Source of the DNA: Astragalus membranaceus
Lineage: Eukaryota; Streptophyta; Magnoliopsida; Fabales; Fabaceae
Direction: 5' to 3'
Assembly: GCA_039519185.1 (NCBI GenBank)
Contig: CM076848.1
Location: forward strand, 57,066,778 to 57,130,777
DNA: 64,000 nucleotides
Both the position numbers and the translations under genes were made by a program. Below are positions 1 through 12,000 of this stretch, in pieces (the first letter of the stretch is position 1; each line of letters starts with the position of its first letter). The notes under the pieces were generated by a model that searched no databases, was not told the DNA's origin, and saw only the letters and a program-made list of their open reading frames with translations.

Positions 1-163
1 AGGAGATCTGATCCCACACACGAGAGCAACAACACAGAAGAAGAAAAGTAAGAAAGGAGAGCTCAAGGCACCAACAGAAAGGAACATTCCCCCTATATAT
101 ATACACCAACACAGGTTCAGTTACAAGACCAGCATTTTTGGGGACACAAAAAAGGACAGTCAA

Positions 164-341
164 ATGAAGAAATTGATACAGTCAAAGCCAAGGGTCAAGG
201 GTCAGACGCTCAGACCATCAAATCAATCACATGTCCAGTCAACGATAGTCAAAGGAAGAAACCAATACAGTCAAAGCCAAGGGTCAAGGGTCAGACGGTC
301 AGACCATCAAATCAATCACTTGTCCAGTCAGCAAAGCACTC
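164..341. repeat. 89-bp direct repeat, two copies
   Basis: The block containing CAGTCAAAGCCAAGGGTCAA begins at 179 and again at 268, a spacing of 89 bp, with few differences. It accounts for the short open frame here, so I do not call a gene. Confidence 0.85.
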
Positions 342-605
342 ACAGCAAACATCGGGGCTAAATTATGCTTGGTGGGGCACTCACCTGACCAAATCATATT
401 TTGTATTCACCTGACCAACTCTAGTCAGGGCAACATTGCCCTTGTCATAGGTGGGGCAACACCAAAGGTGGGCGCTGTTTTCTGTTGCTGGGCGTGTGTG
501 TGTTCTGGGCAGGGCGCCAATGTTGCTGCCCTGTGGCGCCTGGGGAGGCGCCAGGTTGCTGCCTATGCTTAGGCAAGGCGCATAAATCATGTTTTTGGGT
601 AAACT

Positions 606-990
606 CAGTTTCTGAGCATAATTTACCGAGCCAAATTTTGTATTCACCTGACCAAATCATATTTTAAGTACTTTGGCTAAAGAATTTCCAGATTTGCACT
701 TGTGGTTTTGAAATGGTCCTATTGGGCATCGTTTTGGCTTGTTTTAGGGGTGCCTTGTGTGCATCTCATTTTCTGAGCATAATTTACCGAGCCAAATTTT
801 GTATTCACCTGACCAAATCATATTTTAAGTACTTTGGCTAAAGAATTTCCAGATTTGCACTTGTGGTTTTGAAATGGTCCTATTGGGCATCGTTTTGGCT
901 TGTTTTAGGGGTGCCTTGTGTGCATCTCATTTTCTGAGCATAATTTACCGAGCCAAATTTTGTATTCACCTGACCAAATCATATTTTAAT
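606..990. repeat. 161-bp tandem repeat, about 2.4 copies
   Basis: TCTGAGCATAATTTACCGAG starts at 611, 772 and 933, a constant spacing of 161 bp. The copies look virtually identical, which suggests recent duplication or ongoing homogenisation. Confidence 0.95.
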
Positions 991-1010
991 GGTCAGGTGG
1001 GGCAACACCA

Positions 1011-1080
1011 AACTCTATGCTGACCAAATCATATTGAACTGACCAACTCTATGCTGACCAAATCATATTGAACTGACCAA
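1011..1080. repeat. 34-bp tandem repeat, two copies
   Basis: AACTCTATGCTGACCAAATC starts at 1011 and 1045. The unit shares the GACCAAATCATATT phrase with the longer repeats to the left. Confidence 0.9.
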
Positions 1081-1116
1081 CTCACCTGACCAAATCATAT
1101 TTTGTATTCACCTGAC

Positions 1117-3215
1117 CAACTCTAGTCAGGGCAACATTGCCCTTGTCATAGGTGGGGCAACACCAAACGCCATGGGTTGAGACAAAATCTTTTGCCTTCC
1201 ACCACTCATTCCAAAGTCACAGCATTACCAATTCATAATTTAAAACTCTACACCCCTAGTTGTTGTCACCACTAGACATGGGCAAGTTATGCATTCACTA
1301 TCATCAACTATGAATTAGGGCAGTCCCACATTTCTAGAGTTGGGGAGAACATACCTTTCATGACTTTGGCAAAAACCTACCATTCATCCCCTGACGTGTC
1401 ATATCTGTCCATACCCCGAGTCAACTGGCTCATTCACTTGTATTTGCACTACTCTACATGTTCGCTAAAACAATGCTTCAAAGAGAGAGAACACAAGTTA
1501 CTAATATGAAGTTGGAAACTCACGCAGTTAACTTTATGGACTTAAAATTCAATTGACATGGGACATCATAATCAAATAGAAGAACAATGTGAACGAGCTT
1601 GCAATCATGAGGTTACCACGTCTGAGTTCAAACCTTTTCCAAGGAATGATTACTTCTCTGCCTCTCGCATCAAAAGTCTCATTTCTCATCATTACCAAAA
1701 AATCTCTCTGCATCATCAATAAATCATAGCATAAATCATTCCATCATGCAATCATGCATCTACCATAGCACCTGCATCTAAGCAATACATTTGCATTCAC
1801 AATTTATCTGCATTCGCATACATGGCTGATCAATTTTTGTTTCCGATCAGCTCTAGCATCCACAATTCACGGGCTTTTGTAGTTTATCTGCTTTCACATT
1901 GCACATTCATCACATTACACGCATGCACACATATAACAGTTTGCTTCGATAGGCGTGCCTAAGTGCCGGTCTCATCATTGCCAAAAACTTTCAACATCAC
2001 TAATCATATCTTTGTACCATGCATTCGTGTGCTTCTTTTCATTCATCATTGCCAAAACCTTCTTTACATCACTAATCATATCATCATACCATGCACGGCA
2101 TTCACATCAAAGCATTACATTTGCGTCACATTCGCACTTTGCATTTCATACACCCATTATATACTAAGAAAAAAAAGGAAAGGCAAAAAAGCAAAAAAAA
2201 AAACGTTCATTCCATTACATTCATCATTAATCAGCACAATCACATTCATATCTTATCTGCATTCACATACGTTGTTTGTCAACCTCCATGTTCCACCAAC
2301 TTCGACTCACATCATCCGCCACGTTTCATTCATCCCATCGGACACCTACCATTTCGCATACCCATATTGAACACATGCATCATCCATCGCATTTTTAGAC
2401 ATGCCAAATATAGATAGCTTTTCCCTTCTCTGGTAAACGCATTCATTAGGTATGTCCTAAGCAAGTACGCCATGTGTCATTCCCAATAGTTTGTTCCCTC
2501 AAAGTCAGTGCTACAAGCACTGGTCTCATATGACAATTCAGAGTCTCGAACGCCCAGCGGTTCCTCAAAGCCCCAGTGCACCTTCAGACCTTCAATGGTC
2601 ATTCATTCCAGATCGCACGTCGCATTATCGAGCAACCGACAGATCATCCGACCCCAGGTCCACCAGTTCAGTTCGACCCAGTATGTCAAAGCAACGACTT
2701 CGAACTCTACCTTCAAGATCACTATGTCGGCACTGAGCGCGACGGATCATCCGACCCCAGGTCCTTCAGACTAGCTGTGTCAGCTTAAGACATGATGGAC
2801 GTCCTTCGAGGTCAGCAAATTAGGTCAACGACCTGATCTTTCCCCTCCGGCCGCTCGAAAAAGGCCACCCCGAGCATACCATTTTACTAGTACCATTGCT
2901 AGTTTGGGCTCTTTTGGACCCCCAGTGGTCCTTCAAAGCCCTAGTGCACCTTTGGACCCCAAGTGGTCCTTTACGCAATCCCATGGAGCCCCAGTGCTCC
3001 CTTAGAGCCGAAATGCTCTTTTAGAGCCCCAGTGCTCCTCCAGATCCCCATTGATCATTTCTTTTTGTTCTTGGTTAACACGCCAAGTATTCCCTAACTC
3101 ATCTTCCCCCTAAGCGGACAAAATTAGCGTCTATTCTATCTTTATTTTTATTTTTACTACGAAAATCTGAAAACCATTCACCTTTTCTAGTAAAATATAA
3201 ATAAAGAGGGGCAGC
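1117..3215 (+). mobile_element. 3' internal region of LTR element, copy A, ending in a polypurine tract
   Basis: This segment is nearly the same as 7549-9652, with scattered substitutions and small indels. It ends in the purine-rich AAATAAAGAGGGGCAGC immediately before the LTR start TGTTATACCCCA at 3216, which fits a polypurine tract priming plus-strand DNA of a plus-oriented element. No long open frame remains. Having a 3' internal end on the left side of a full LTR shows that at least two element copies share this LTR. Confidence 0.8.
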
Positions 3216-3660
3216 TGTTATACCCCAATTTTGTCCGATCATTTATCGCAATTGTTTTAGCCCCCGTGTCACAAGTCCATATCATTACGAGAATGACATT
3301 TCGAGCGCTGTCTTATTTTAATTTAGACCGGTTTGTCTAATTGGGCCAGTTCTTAGTAAATGGGCCTATGTTTGGTATTTTGGACTTAATTTAGTCCTTT
3401 TGATCAAAAAGCCATAAAAATAATAATGAAATTAAATCAGAAAATAAAAAATATATATTACAATAAAGTGTCCAAATAATACAAAAAGCCCAAAAATACA
3501 AAAATATCACCAAAAATATACAAAAATAAGAATAATCCAAAAAATAGAGAAGAACAAAAATAATAAAAAGGGGGTGTCGGTAGCATTAACCTTCAGCCCA
3601 ACAAGCTACTTGCCCAGCAAGTTAACTTGTCCAGCAAGTCTCTTCACCTAACCCTTCACC

Positions 3661-3668
3661 TATAAAAG
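3661..3668 (+). promoter_or_regulatory. TATA box of the LTR promoter
   Basis: TATAAAAG lies in the middle of the LTR, preceded by three CAGCAAGT motifs (3595-3640) and followed by a C/T-rich leader. The same box is kept in the truncated LTR at 10097. This is the probable boundary between U3 and R. Confidence 0.7.
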
Positions 3669-3940
3669 GAGGCCCTGTCCACGGTGAAAAACACACCACA
3701 GTGATTCAACAAGAACACTGAACACATTCTCTCTCTCCCAGCGAAGTTCTCGCTTTCTCTCTCCCCCTCCCTTTTTTATTTTATTTTTCTTTTAAATAGT
3801 TTATTTTTAAATATTAATGATAATTATTTTTCACTAGTTGCGCTCTTCATTTTTTTTTCGTTGTCAACTTTTCGTTCATATTCAAAACAGAAAAACAAAA
3901 TAATCATTTTCCTCCAAAAATAAAAATCTTATTTTCAAAA

Positions 3941-4330
3941 TAGGGGACTAAGTCGACTTTACAGTCGGGTTAGTCTGCTTTTTCGGTCACTAATGAACCG
4001 TTACGGATCATGTCCTAAAATCCCTATTTAAAACAAACAATTTCTAAATCAAAATAAACGCAAACACATTTCTTTCCACAAATCAAATTTTCAAAATAGG
4101 GGATTAAGTCGACTGTACAGTCGGGTTAGTCAGCGTTCTAGGATGAATGAGCCGTACGGCTCAAGAGCCCTAAAACCCCTATTCAAATAAAATCAAACTA
4201 CCACACATCAAACTATCTTCCAAACTTCAAAAACTCCATTTTCCCAAAGTAGGGGACTAAGCCGACTGCACAGTCGGGTTAGTCATCATTTCAGGACAAA
4301 TGAACTGATCACTCAGGAGTCCTAAAATCC
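3941..4330. repeat. Three degenerate ~155-bp repeats inside the LTR
   Basis: Blocks beginning TAGGGGACTAAGTCGACT occur at 3941, 4097 and 4250 (spacings 156 and 153 bp). Each continues with ACAGTCGGGTTAGTC and ends in CCTAAAA(T/C)CCC. They sit downstream of the TATA box, so they would be transcribed in the leader. Confidence 0.85.
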
Positions 4331-4789
4331 CTAAATAAAATACACCAACAAACAAACTTTTTCTACCCAAGAACTACGTGTGATTTGATTCTCTACCAAG
4401 AGATACGTAGGAGCAGAGGGCGGCCGACCTCTGTCAATTGCACTAATAAAAACCCTTTTTTAGTCTTTTCCTAAATAATCATTTTCTTAAATAAAATATC
4501 AATTTCCTTCTTTCTTTTTAATTCACAATAAAAGGGTAAAAATAAACATTTTTCAAAATTAATATTCTTTCCTACAACTAGTTAGCAGGTAACCTTCATT
4601 AGGAAGGATAACGTGGGTTGCTAATACCTTCCCCACGGATAACCGACTCCCGAACCCTAATCTGGTCTCAAGGACCCTTATCCATTCCAAAAGGGATTTT
4701 CTAATGTTTGCCCTTAAACTAAATTTTGGTGGCGGCTTCATTTTTGAACCTTCGGGGAATCCTCACCCGGATTTTTCAGTCGCTACAGC

Positions 4790-4804
4790 TGGCGACTTCA
4801 CTGG
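4790..4804 (+). other. Primer binding site, tRNA-Arg type
   Basis: TGGCGACTTCACTGG starts two bases after the LTR end. It begins with TGG, as expected for pairing with a tRNA CCA end, and resembles the TGGCGACTC site known for legume Ogre elements. Confidence 0.65.
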
Positions 4805-6604
4805 GAACATTTAGAGAGTCAAACCTAGTCTAAATTAGTTGTAGGATTAATTGTTAATTTAATGTTTAGTTTTACCATTCCCTTTTTTGTCTTTTATTCT
4901 TATTGCATATTATTCTTTTGTGATATGAAAACCCCTAGGATAGAAGACCGCTTTTTTGTATATATGTTTGTTTGTTTTGCAGCTTGGGGGGTATGCTCGA
5001 TATTTTGCTCCTTCACACACGCCACTGCCACACTTTTGCACACACGTGAGAATAGTCCTGTACCCCGACTGGAGAATAACCTAAGTTAGAACGAGACTGC
5101 GTAATGATGGCCTACTGGATGTGCGTCCTGTTGGGTGGTCACGAAAGTCTCACCTAGAGTTTGGTCCCTCTTGAGAATGCTGGCACTCCTAATAGCTTGC
5201 CTATTGTTGTTGATCAGTGTTCTTAACTGGGGTCGTTGGCTCTAGGAACCTTATGTAGGACTCTTTAGAGCTACCCTTTGAAAAGTTCACTTAACAGACA
5301 AGCCCTAGACCTATTCTCTAAAGGAACCCTCGTAGGACACAAATGAGCCTCATACCCCTGTATTCAAACAAACACTGATACATTTCTCCGGTCTTCTATA
5401 AAGAAAAAATTCAAAAAATCATATTTTACTTTTGCAAGTTATTTTTTAGAAACAAATCTCATGCATTTGCATTTTCATCATTCATATCCATCATCATGTG
5501 TTATTCATCCATTACATTTTATTTCATAATTTAAAAAAAAACATGAGCATACTTTTTGAAAAAAATTGATGAGAGATGAGGCGTTCTTGCAAATACATTT
5601 TAATTGATTGTTCTTCCTTGAAAAAGTTTAACCTACTAAATTTCAAACGAGGTCGAACATAGTTGCAAACTCAAGTTGTTTCAAGACACTCAATTTTCAA
5701 AAAAAATAATTTGCAGCTCGTCCGCAATTTTTGTCAGCAAAACGATGTGCATCTCATCCATCCCATGACAAACGATCAAAATAGTCCATTTTGTTAACTA
5801 ATGTGTTATCAAAAATTCTTCTATCATGTCTCTAACTATGTTAACTCTCTGTGAAGCATTCGTATAGTGAACTTGTATGCGATGTGCATTTGCTCTTGTT
5901 TGAGTCAGTTAGTGTCCACACATTTCCATCCTATCATCATCCCTTGTTCATGTCCAGTCTCACCCCGACCACTCCATAAAGTGCGTATTCTCCACACAAG
6001 TTCTTAGTTGACTCTTTAGTTTTGTTCCCAATGATGAAATTTCATAAAATAACACTTGGATCCTCCAAACTGGGGCAAATTTGTGATCACTAGATATCTT
6101 GTCAACATTGTATTCCCTTGGTGCAAGTCCTTTACAAAAAAAGTAATCAAAAAATCCTGTTAGATTGAAAACTCGCGAGAGCAGCCTAAGCAAAAATTAG
6201 GGCATATAAAAAGAAATAAAGAAAAAGAGCAGATATATAAAAATAAATAATTTTTTGTCCTTGAGTTAGTCTTTGAGAAAATAAGCAGTCATGATTTGAA
6301 ATGAAGTTTGGCCATCTCTCCATATCCTAAAAAAATATACCCTTTGCTACCCACTTTAAACCAAAAAATCAAAAAATCTTTCAATCACTCTAGACAAGGA
6401 TCAGTTCAATATCAAAAATGGTGTATCACTCTTATCAGCTCACTAAGCTCAAAAAAAAAGAGAAAGAAAAATCACAAAAAAGGAAAGTGAAATTCATAAA
6501 ATAGAATTGAAAAATCCTGAATAGAAAAAAAAAACAAGAGCAGTAAAAATTGTGAGCTGATACATCATACTATGAAGCATATAAGAGATCATTGTCTAAA
6601 GAAA

Positions 6605-6905
6605 ACCCTCAAACACTTTTTGGGCCTAATTATCATTTTCTTTCGTAAAACCTTAAAACCATTGGCCTTAAACACTTCTTTGGGCCTACTTATCTTTTCT
6701 TTCATAAAAGGTCATATTCTCAACAAACCCCCAAACACTTCTTTGGGCCCAATTATCATTTCTTTTCATAAATCCCTAACCGTTGGTACATTACCCCCAA
6801 CCATTGGCCCCATTACAAACTTTTTCTTTCATGAATCCCTAACCATTGGCCACATTACCAACCCCTTCTTACATAAACCCCTAACCGTTGGCCACGTTAC
6901 AGCCC
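6605..6905. repeat. Degenerate ~60-bp tandem repeats
   Basis: AAACACTT(C)TTTGGGCC recurs at 6611, 6670 and 6733, then CCCTAACC(G/A)TTGG recurs three times up to 6905. The open frame over this stretch is explained by the repeat and is not a gene. Confidence 0.75.
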
Positions 6906-7548
6906 TAAACAAGTCCATACTGATCGATAACTGATTGCTTTCGTTTTCTTAAGGTTTTAATTTTAGGACAATTGAGTTTATTTATTTACAGTATGTTTGC
7001 TCAAAAAAAATATGACAAAAATAAAGCTAAAAAAGGCAAAAAAAAAAGAAAAAAAAAGAAAAAGAAAAAAGGCTTGCGCTCTAAGAAAAAAGGCCTGCAC
7101 TGATACCAAGACAAGGTTTAGTGATCACCAAGTGAAATTTTCATCATCAGGACTATCATAGTCTATGAGAGTCATCTTAAAAGAACCAAAAGTTTATACT
7201 AGGACCATCACCTAGATCCCAAAGTGGGGCAGTCCCTTCACCTTTCATGCTTCTCGAACTTGGGGAAATTTTCCAGCGTCCATCTCATTCATATACCACA
7301 TCCAATGCCATATAGCCATACGACCAACTCACAAACCCATTACCCTAACTCTGTCACCTTTCCCCTACCTCACTCGAACTAGAAATATCATTCCAAAGTG
7401 GGGCAATCCTGTCACCATTAACCCCTCACTCCGCTCAAAATTGGGGGAATTTGCCCTACACCCATCTCATCCCCTTGTCATATTCACATTCATAAAACCA
7501 TACCGGGGCAATTTCTCAACCCACCATCCTAAACACAGCTTTTCGCAA

Positions 7549-9652
7549 ACTCTAGTCAGGGCAACATTGTCCTTGTCATAGGTGGGGCAACACCAAACGC
7601 CATGGGTTGAGCCAAAATCTTTTGCCTTCCACCTCTCATTCCAAAGTCACAGCATTACCAATTCATAATTTCCTCTACACCTCTAGTTGTTGTCACCACT
7701 AGACAGGGGCAAGTTATGCATTCACCGTCATCAACTATGAATTAGGGCAGTCCCACATTTCTAGAGTTGGGGAGAACATACCTTTCATGACTTTGGCAAA
7801 AACCTACCATTCATCCCCTGACGTGTCATATCTGTCCATACCCCGAGTCAACTGGCTCATTCATCTGTATTTGCACTACTCTACATGTTCGCTAAAACAA
7901 TGCTTCAAAGAGAGAGAACACAAGTTACTAATATGAAGTTGGAAACTCACGCAGTTAACTTTATGGACTTAAAATTCAATTGTCATGGGACATCATAATC
8001 AAATGGAAGAACAATGTGAACGAGCTTGCAATCATGAGATTGCCACGTCTGAGTTCAAACATTTTCCAAGGAATGATTACTTCTCTGCCTCTCGCATCAA
8101 AAGTCTCATTTCTCATCATTACCAAAAAATCTCTCTGCATCATCAATAAATCATAGCATAAATCATTCCATCATGCAATCATGCATCTACCATAGCACCT
8201 GCATCTAAGCAATACATTTGCATTCACATGTTATTTGCATTCGCATACATGGCTGATCAATTTTTGTTTCCGATCAGCTGTAGCATCCACAATTCACGGG
8301 CTTTGGTAGTTTATCTGCTTTCACATTGCACATTCATCACACTACACGCATGCACACATATAACAGTTTGCTTCGATAGGCGTGCCAAGTGCCGGTCTCA
8401 TCATTGCCAAAAACTTTCAACATCACTAATCATATAATTGTACCATACATTCGTGTGCTTCATTTCATTCATCATTGCCAAAACCTTCTTTACATCACTA
8501 ATCATATCATCATACCATGCACGGCATTCACATCAAAGCATTACATTTGCGTCACATTCGCACTTTGCATTTCATACACCCATTATATACTAAGAAAAAA
8601 AAGGAAAGGCAAAAAGCAAAAAAAATCGCTCATTCCATTACATTCATCATTAATCGGCACAATCACAATCACATTCATATCTTATCTGCATTCACATACG
8701 TTGTTTGTCAACCTCCATGTTCCACCAACTTCGACTCACATCATCCGCCACGTTTCATTCATCCCATCGGACACCTACCATTTCGCATACCCATATTGCA
8801 CACATGCATCATCCATCGCATTTTTAGACATGCCAAATATAGATAGCTTTTCCCTTCTCAGGTAAACGCATTCATTAGGTATGTCCTAGGCAAGTACGCC
8901 ATGTGTCAATCCCAATAGTTTGTTCCCTCAAAGTCACTGCTACAAGCACTGGTCTCATATCACAATTCAGAGTCTCGGACGCCCAGCGGTTCCTCAAAGC
9001 CCCGGTGCACCTTCAGACCTTCAATGGTCATTCATTCCAGATCGCACGTCGCGTTATCGAGTAACCGACGGATCATCCGACCCCAGGTCCACCAGTTCAG
9101 TTCGACCCAGTATGTCAAAGCAACGACTTCGAACTCTACCTTCAAGATCACTATGTCGCCACTGAGCGCGACGGGTCATCCGACCCCAGGTCCTTCAGAC
9201 TAGTTGTGTCAGCCTAAGACATGGTGGACGTCCTTCGAGGTCAGCAAATTAGGTCAACCACCTGATCTTTCCCCTCCGGCCGCTCGAAAAAGGCCACCCC
9301 CGAGCATACCATTTTACTAGTACCATTGCTAGTTTGTGCTCTTTTGGACCCCCAGTGGTCCTTCAAAGCTCCGGTGCACCTTTGGACCCCAAGTGGTCCT
9401 TCAGGGTTTATGCAATCCCATGGAGCCCCAATGCTCCCTTAGAGCCGAAATGCTCTTTTAGAGCCCCAGTGCTCCTCCAGATCCCCATTGATCATTTCTT
9501 TTTGTTCTCGGTTAACACGCCAAGTATTCCCTAACTCACCTTCCCCCTAAGCGGACAAAATTAGCGTCTATTCTATCTTTATTTTTATTTTTACTACGAA
9601 AATCTGAAAACCATTCACCTTTTCTAGTAAAATATAAATAAAGAGGGGCAGC
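7549..9652 (+). mobile_element. 3' internal region of LTR element, copy B, ending in a polypurine tract
   Basis: This is the second copy of 1117-3215 in the same orientation. It ends AAATAAAGAGGGGCAGC just before the second LTR start at 9653. Differences from copy A include small indels in A-runs near 8600 and an extra CAATCA near 8665. Confidence 0.85.
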
Positions 9653-10160
9653 TGTTATACCCCAATTTTGTCCGATCATTTATCGCAATTGTTTTAGCCC
9701 CCGTGTCACAAGTCCATATCACTACGAGAATGACATTTCGAGCGCTGTCTTGTTTTAATTTAGACCGGTTTGTCTAATTGGGCCAGTTCTTAGTAAATGG
9801 GCCTATGTTCGGTATTTTGGACTTATTTAGTCCTTTTGATCAAAAAGCCATAAAAATAATAATGAAATAAAATCAGAAAATAAAAAATATATATTACAAA
9901 AAGTGTCCAAATAATACAAAAATATCACCAAAAATATACAAAAGTAAGAATAATCCAAAAAAATAGAGAAGAACAAAAATAATAAAAAGGGGGTGTCGGT
10001 AGCATTAACATTCAGCCCAACAAGCTACTTGCCCAGCAAGTCGACTTGCCCAGCAAGTTAACTTGTCCAGCAAGTCTCTTCACCTAACCCTTCACCTATA
10101 AAAGGAGGCCCTGTCCACGGTGAAAAACACACCACAGTGATTCAATAAGAACACTGACAC
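9653..10160 (+). mobile_element. Truncated LTR (first ~508 bp)
   Basis: It starts TGTTATACCCCAATTTTGTC and follows 3216-3720 closely through the TATA box, then identity stops abruptly near 10157 after AAGAACACTGA. One 20-bp CAGCAAGT unit near 10040 is present here but absent from the left LTR. The rest of the LTR is missing, so this is a deletion or recombination junction. Confidence 0.85.
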
Positions 10161-10195
10161 ATATCCAATTTGATATTAATTCATGACAAAATTAA

Positions 10196-10409
10196 CTAAC
10201 AATGGTTGGTCTGAGTGGTAACTGGACTCAAATCCCACCCCAAAGTCTCAGGTTCGAATATTGGGTGTGGCAAAAACTCTGTTGGGAGGGAAGAATCACA
10301 CGGACCGGCAAAGCCGGGTTTACACATGGCTAACTAGGTTTGCCAGCGTAGATTGGTCATCGGCAAAGCCGATGGAAACTGCGCACGAAAAAGACGATAA
10401 CAAAAAAAA
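10196..10409 (+). mobile_element. tRNA-derived SINE with target-site duplication
   Basis: The 5' part has polymerase III promoter-like boxes: an A-box-like GGTCTGAGTGGTAACTGG near 10206 and a B-box GGTTCGAATATTG at 10251. The body ends in an A-rich tail. Flanking copies TCATGACAAAATTAA (10181-10195) and TCATGACAAATTTAA (10410-10424) match at 14 of 15 positions, as expected for LINE-driven retroposition. Related copies occur on the minus strand at 49631-49801 and 63225-63350. The open frame inside it is not a gene. Confidence 0.85.
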
Positions 10410-10424
10410 TCATGACAAATTTAA

Positions 10425-10902
10425 TTATACCTCTAAATTTTACATTAAGTTTATTTAATTTTTTTTTGCATTTTAGGAATATATACTTTTAGTGGAGTTA
10501 TAAATATGCCATTCCTATTCTACGGGGAGAATTAATTTCAAAAAAAGATGGGAGAAAAAATGGCTAAAATAATATGTAATTTCATCAGAAATGATTAAAA
10601 TGAACATATATATAGTACGTTACTTTCTACTTCCTCGATGAGTATGTTTTGCAACTTTGCTTAAACGAGTAATGCATTGCAATTTGTAACAAGTTGGTCT
10701 ACAAAAGAATGCAAGGAAGAGAAGCTATAGTAAAAAAAGCAGTTTTTATTAAACCGCCTGAACCGTATTTTAACCGGGTTTTCCGTTTTTTTTTTGCCAG
10801 TTTAGCAGTTTAAATACCGGTTTGTTGAATGAGCGGTTCACGGGCTTAATCAAACCGGAGCAACGCCTGATTACGGTTGAACCGGTTCAACTGACCGGTT
10901 CG
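10425..10902. other. Intergenic, AT-rich, no gene seen
   Basis: No coding signal. From 10750 the sequence becomes rich in the phrase ACCGG(T/G) (AACCGGGTTTTCCG, TTGAACCGGTTCAACTGACC), which may be the edge of an old, unidentified transposon. Confidence 0.5.
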
Positions 10903-11209
10903 GTTCTCTGTGTAACATCCCAATACAATCTAATTATCAATGACCATATACATATGAATCCAAAGAAACATAATACATATCCTCAAAGATCTAGATAACA
11001 TTCTATACAAAAATCATCGGTCATCCTAAGAAAAAGCCTTCATATCTTCGTTCCTCGAACCACATCTTCGATTTTGCTTTCTAGTTTCATCTGAAAAACC
11101 ACAAAATATAAAGAGTGAGATTTAAGAAAATCTCAATGAGTCCCTCTTAGGTATAACACCAACCCTCTTCCTAATGCCTATCTTATCTTTAATTTCCTAT
11201 CAATCATCT

Positions 11210-11475
11210 AGTTGGGACTTTACCTCACAATGATCTTCATATAATTGGGACTTTACCTCCCAATGTTCTTATTTCCTATATGGAGACTTTACCTCTCAAT
11301 GATCATTTAATTGGGACTTTACCTCCCAATACTTCCTTTTTCCTATATTGAGACTTTACCTCTCAATGATCCTTTAATTGAGACTTTACCTCCTAATACT
11401 TCCTTTTTCCTATATTGAGACTTTACCTTTCAATTGTCCTTTAATTGGGACTTTACCTCCCAATACTTCCTTTTT
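11210..11475. repeat. 66-bp tandem repeat, about four copies, with small dyads
   Basis: TTGGGACTTTACCTCCCAA-like blocks start near 11245, 11311, 11378 and 11445 (spacing 66-67 bp) and alternate with TTGAGACTTTACCTCTCAA half-units. Each half-unit is itself partly palindromic. The array is inside the LTR. Confidence 0.85.
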
Positions 11476-11906
11476 ACATATCAATCAACATTCATATTAT
11501 TCAATCTATACGCAGGAGTAAATTTTATTACTCAAGAGCTCAATCATATACACATTTCCAGCAACCAATAACAATTATTTAATCAACCAATACATTACAA
11601 GATTATAGTGAAGCAATCAAGTATTTCCACATACAGCACATGTGCAGAATTTTCTGCAGTCATACATCTACTTCGGCGAATTAATTAAAATATCAAACGC
11701 CATCGGATTTATACAAACAACCACTCTTTGGAAAGCTCTATAAGTCTAGTTTATGCATATGAATTTTATTTTGCAAATTAAGCATCCAATTGGTACAGTT
11801 TATTAAAATAAGACTTAGAGGTACAGAGACAAGACAGCACTTTTTGTTCAACTTGCAACCCAGTTTTATCCATCACTTCTTAATGAAATTTAGTGAAACC
11901 AGTGCA

Positions 11907-12000
11907 TATTTTGTAAGAAATTCAATATAGTTTCCAATGGAGCAAAAACCAACCGCAAACGATATTTTGTAAGAAATTCAATATAGTTTCCAATGGAGCA
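11907..12000. repeat. ~38-bp direct repeat at the copia junction
   Basis: TATTTTGTAAGAAATTCAAT and the following bases to GGAGCA occur at 11907 and again at 11963. The second copy directly abuts the truncated 5' end of the copia coding sequence, so it may be a scar of the event that joined the two. Confidence 0.85.

Larger units (their letters stand above)
1..1116 (+). repeat. Repeat-rich non-coding flank of an Ogre-like LTR element
   Basis: No credible coding region is seen; the short open frames run through direct repeats. Short phrases such as CACCTGACCAAATCATATTT and GTGGGGCAACACCAAA recur several times, and the phrase at 417-460 recurs at 1117-1160 and 7549-7590, which ties this stretch to the 3' internal part of the LTR element to the right. 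I infer it is the variable, repeat-bearing 3' untranslated part of an older copy; the left boundary lies outside the window. Confidence 0.55.
3216..4787 (+). mobile_element. Complete LTR (1572 bp) of an Ogre/Tat-like gypsy element
   Basis: The LTR starts TGTTATACCCCAATTTTGTC directly after a polypurine tract and ends GTCGCTACA directly before a primer-binding-site-like sequence at 4790. It carries a TATA box at 3661 and three degenerate ~155-bp repeats. The first ~500 bp are repeated at 9653-10160. Placement in the Ogre/Tat group is inference from the LTR ends and tRNA-Arg-type primer site; no polymerase domain is present to confirm it. Confidence 0.8.
4788..9652 (+). mobile_element. Internal region of a non-autonomous LTR element (no coding capacity)
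   Basis: The segment runs from a primer binding site to a polypurine tract, flanked by a full LTR on the left and a truncated LTR on the right. In ~4.9 kb no gag, protease, reverse transcriptase or integrase motif is visible in any frame; the sequence is A-rich in 6200-7090 and repeat-bearing. It fits a large retrotransposon derivative that needs proteins from an autonomous partner, or a remnant that lost its coding part. The junction near 7549, where copy B begins, is a candidate deletion point. Confidence 0.7.
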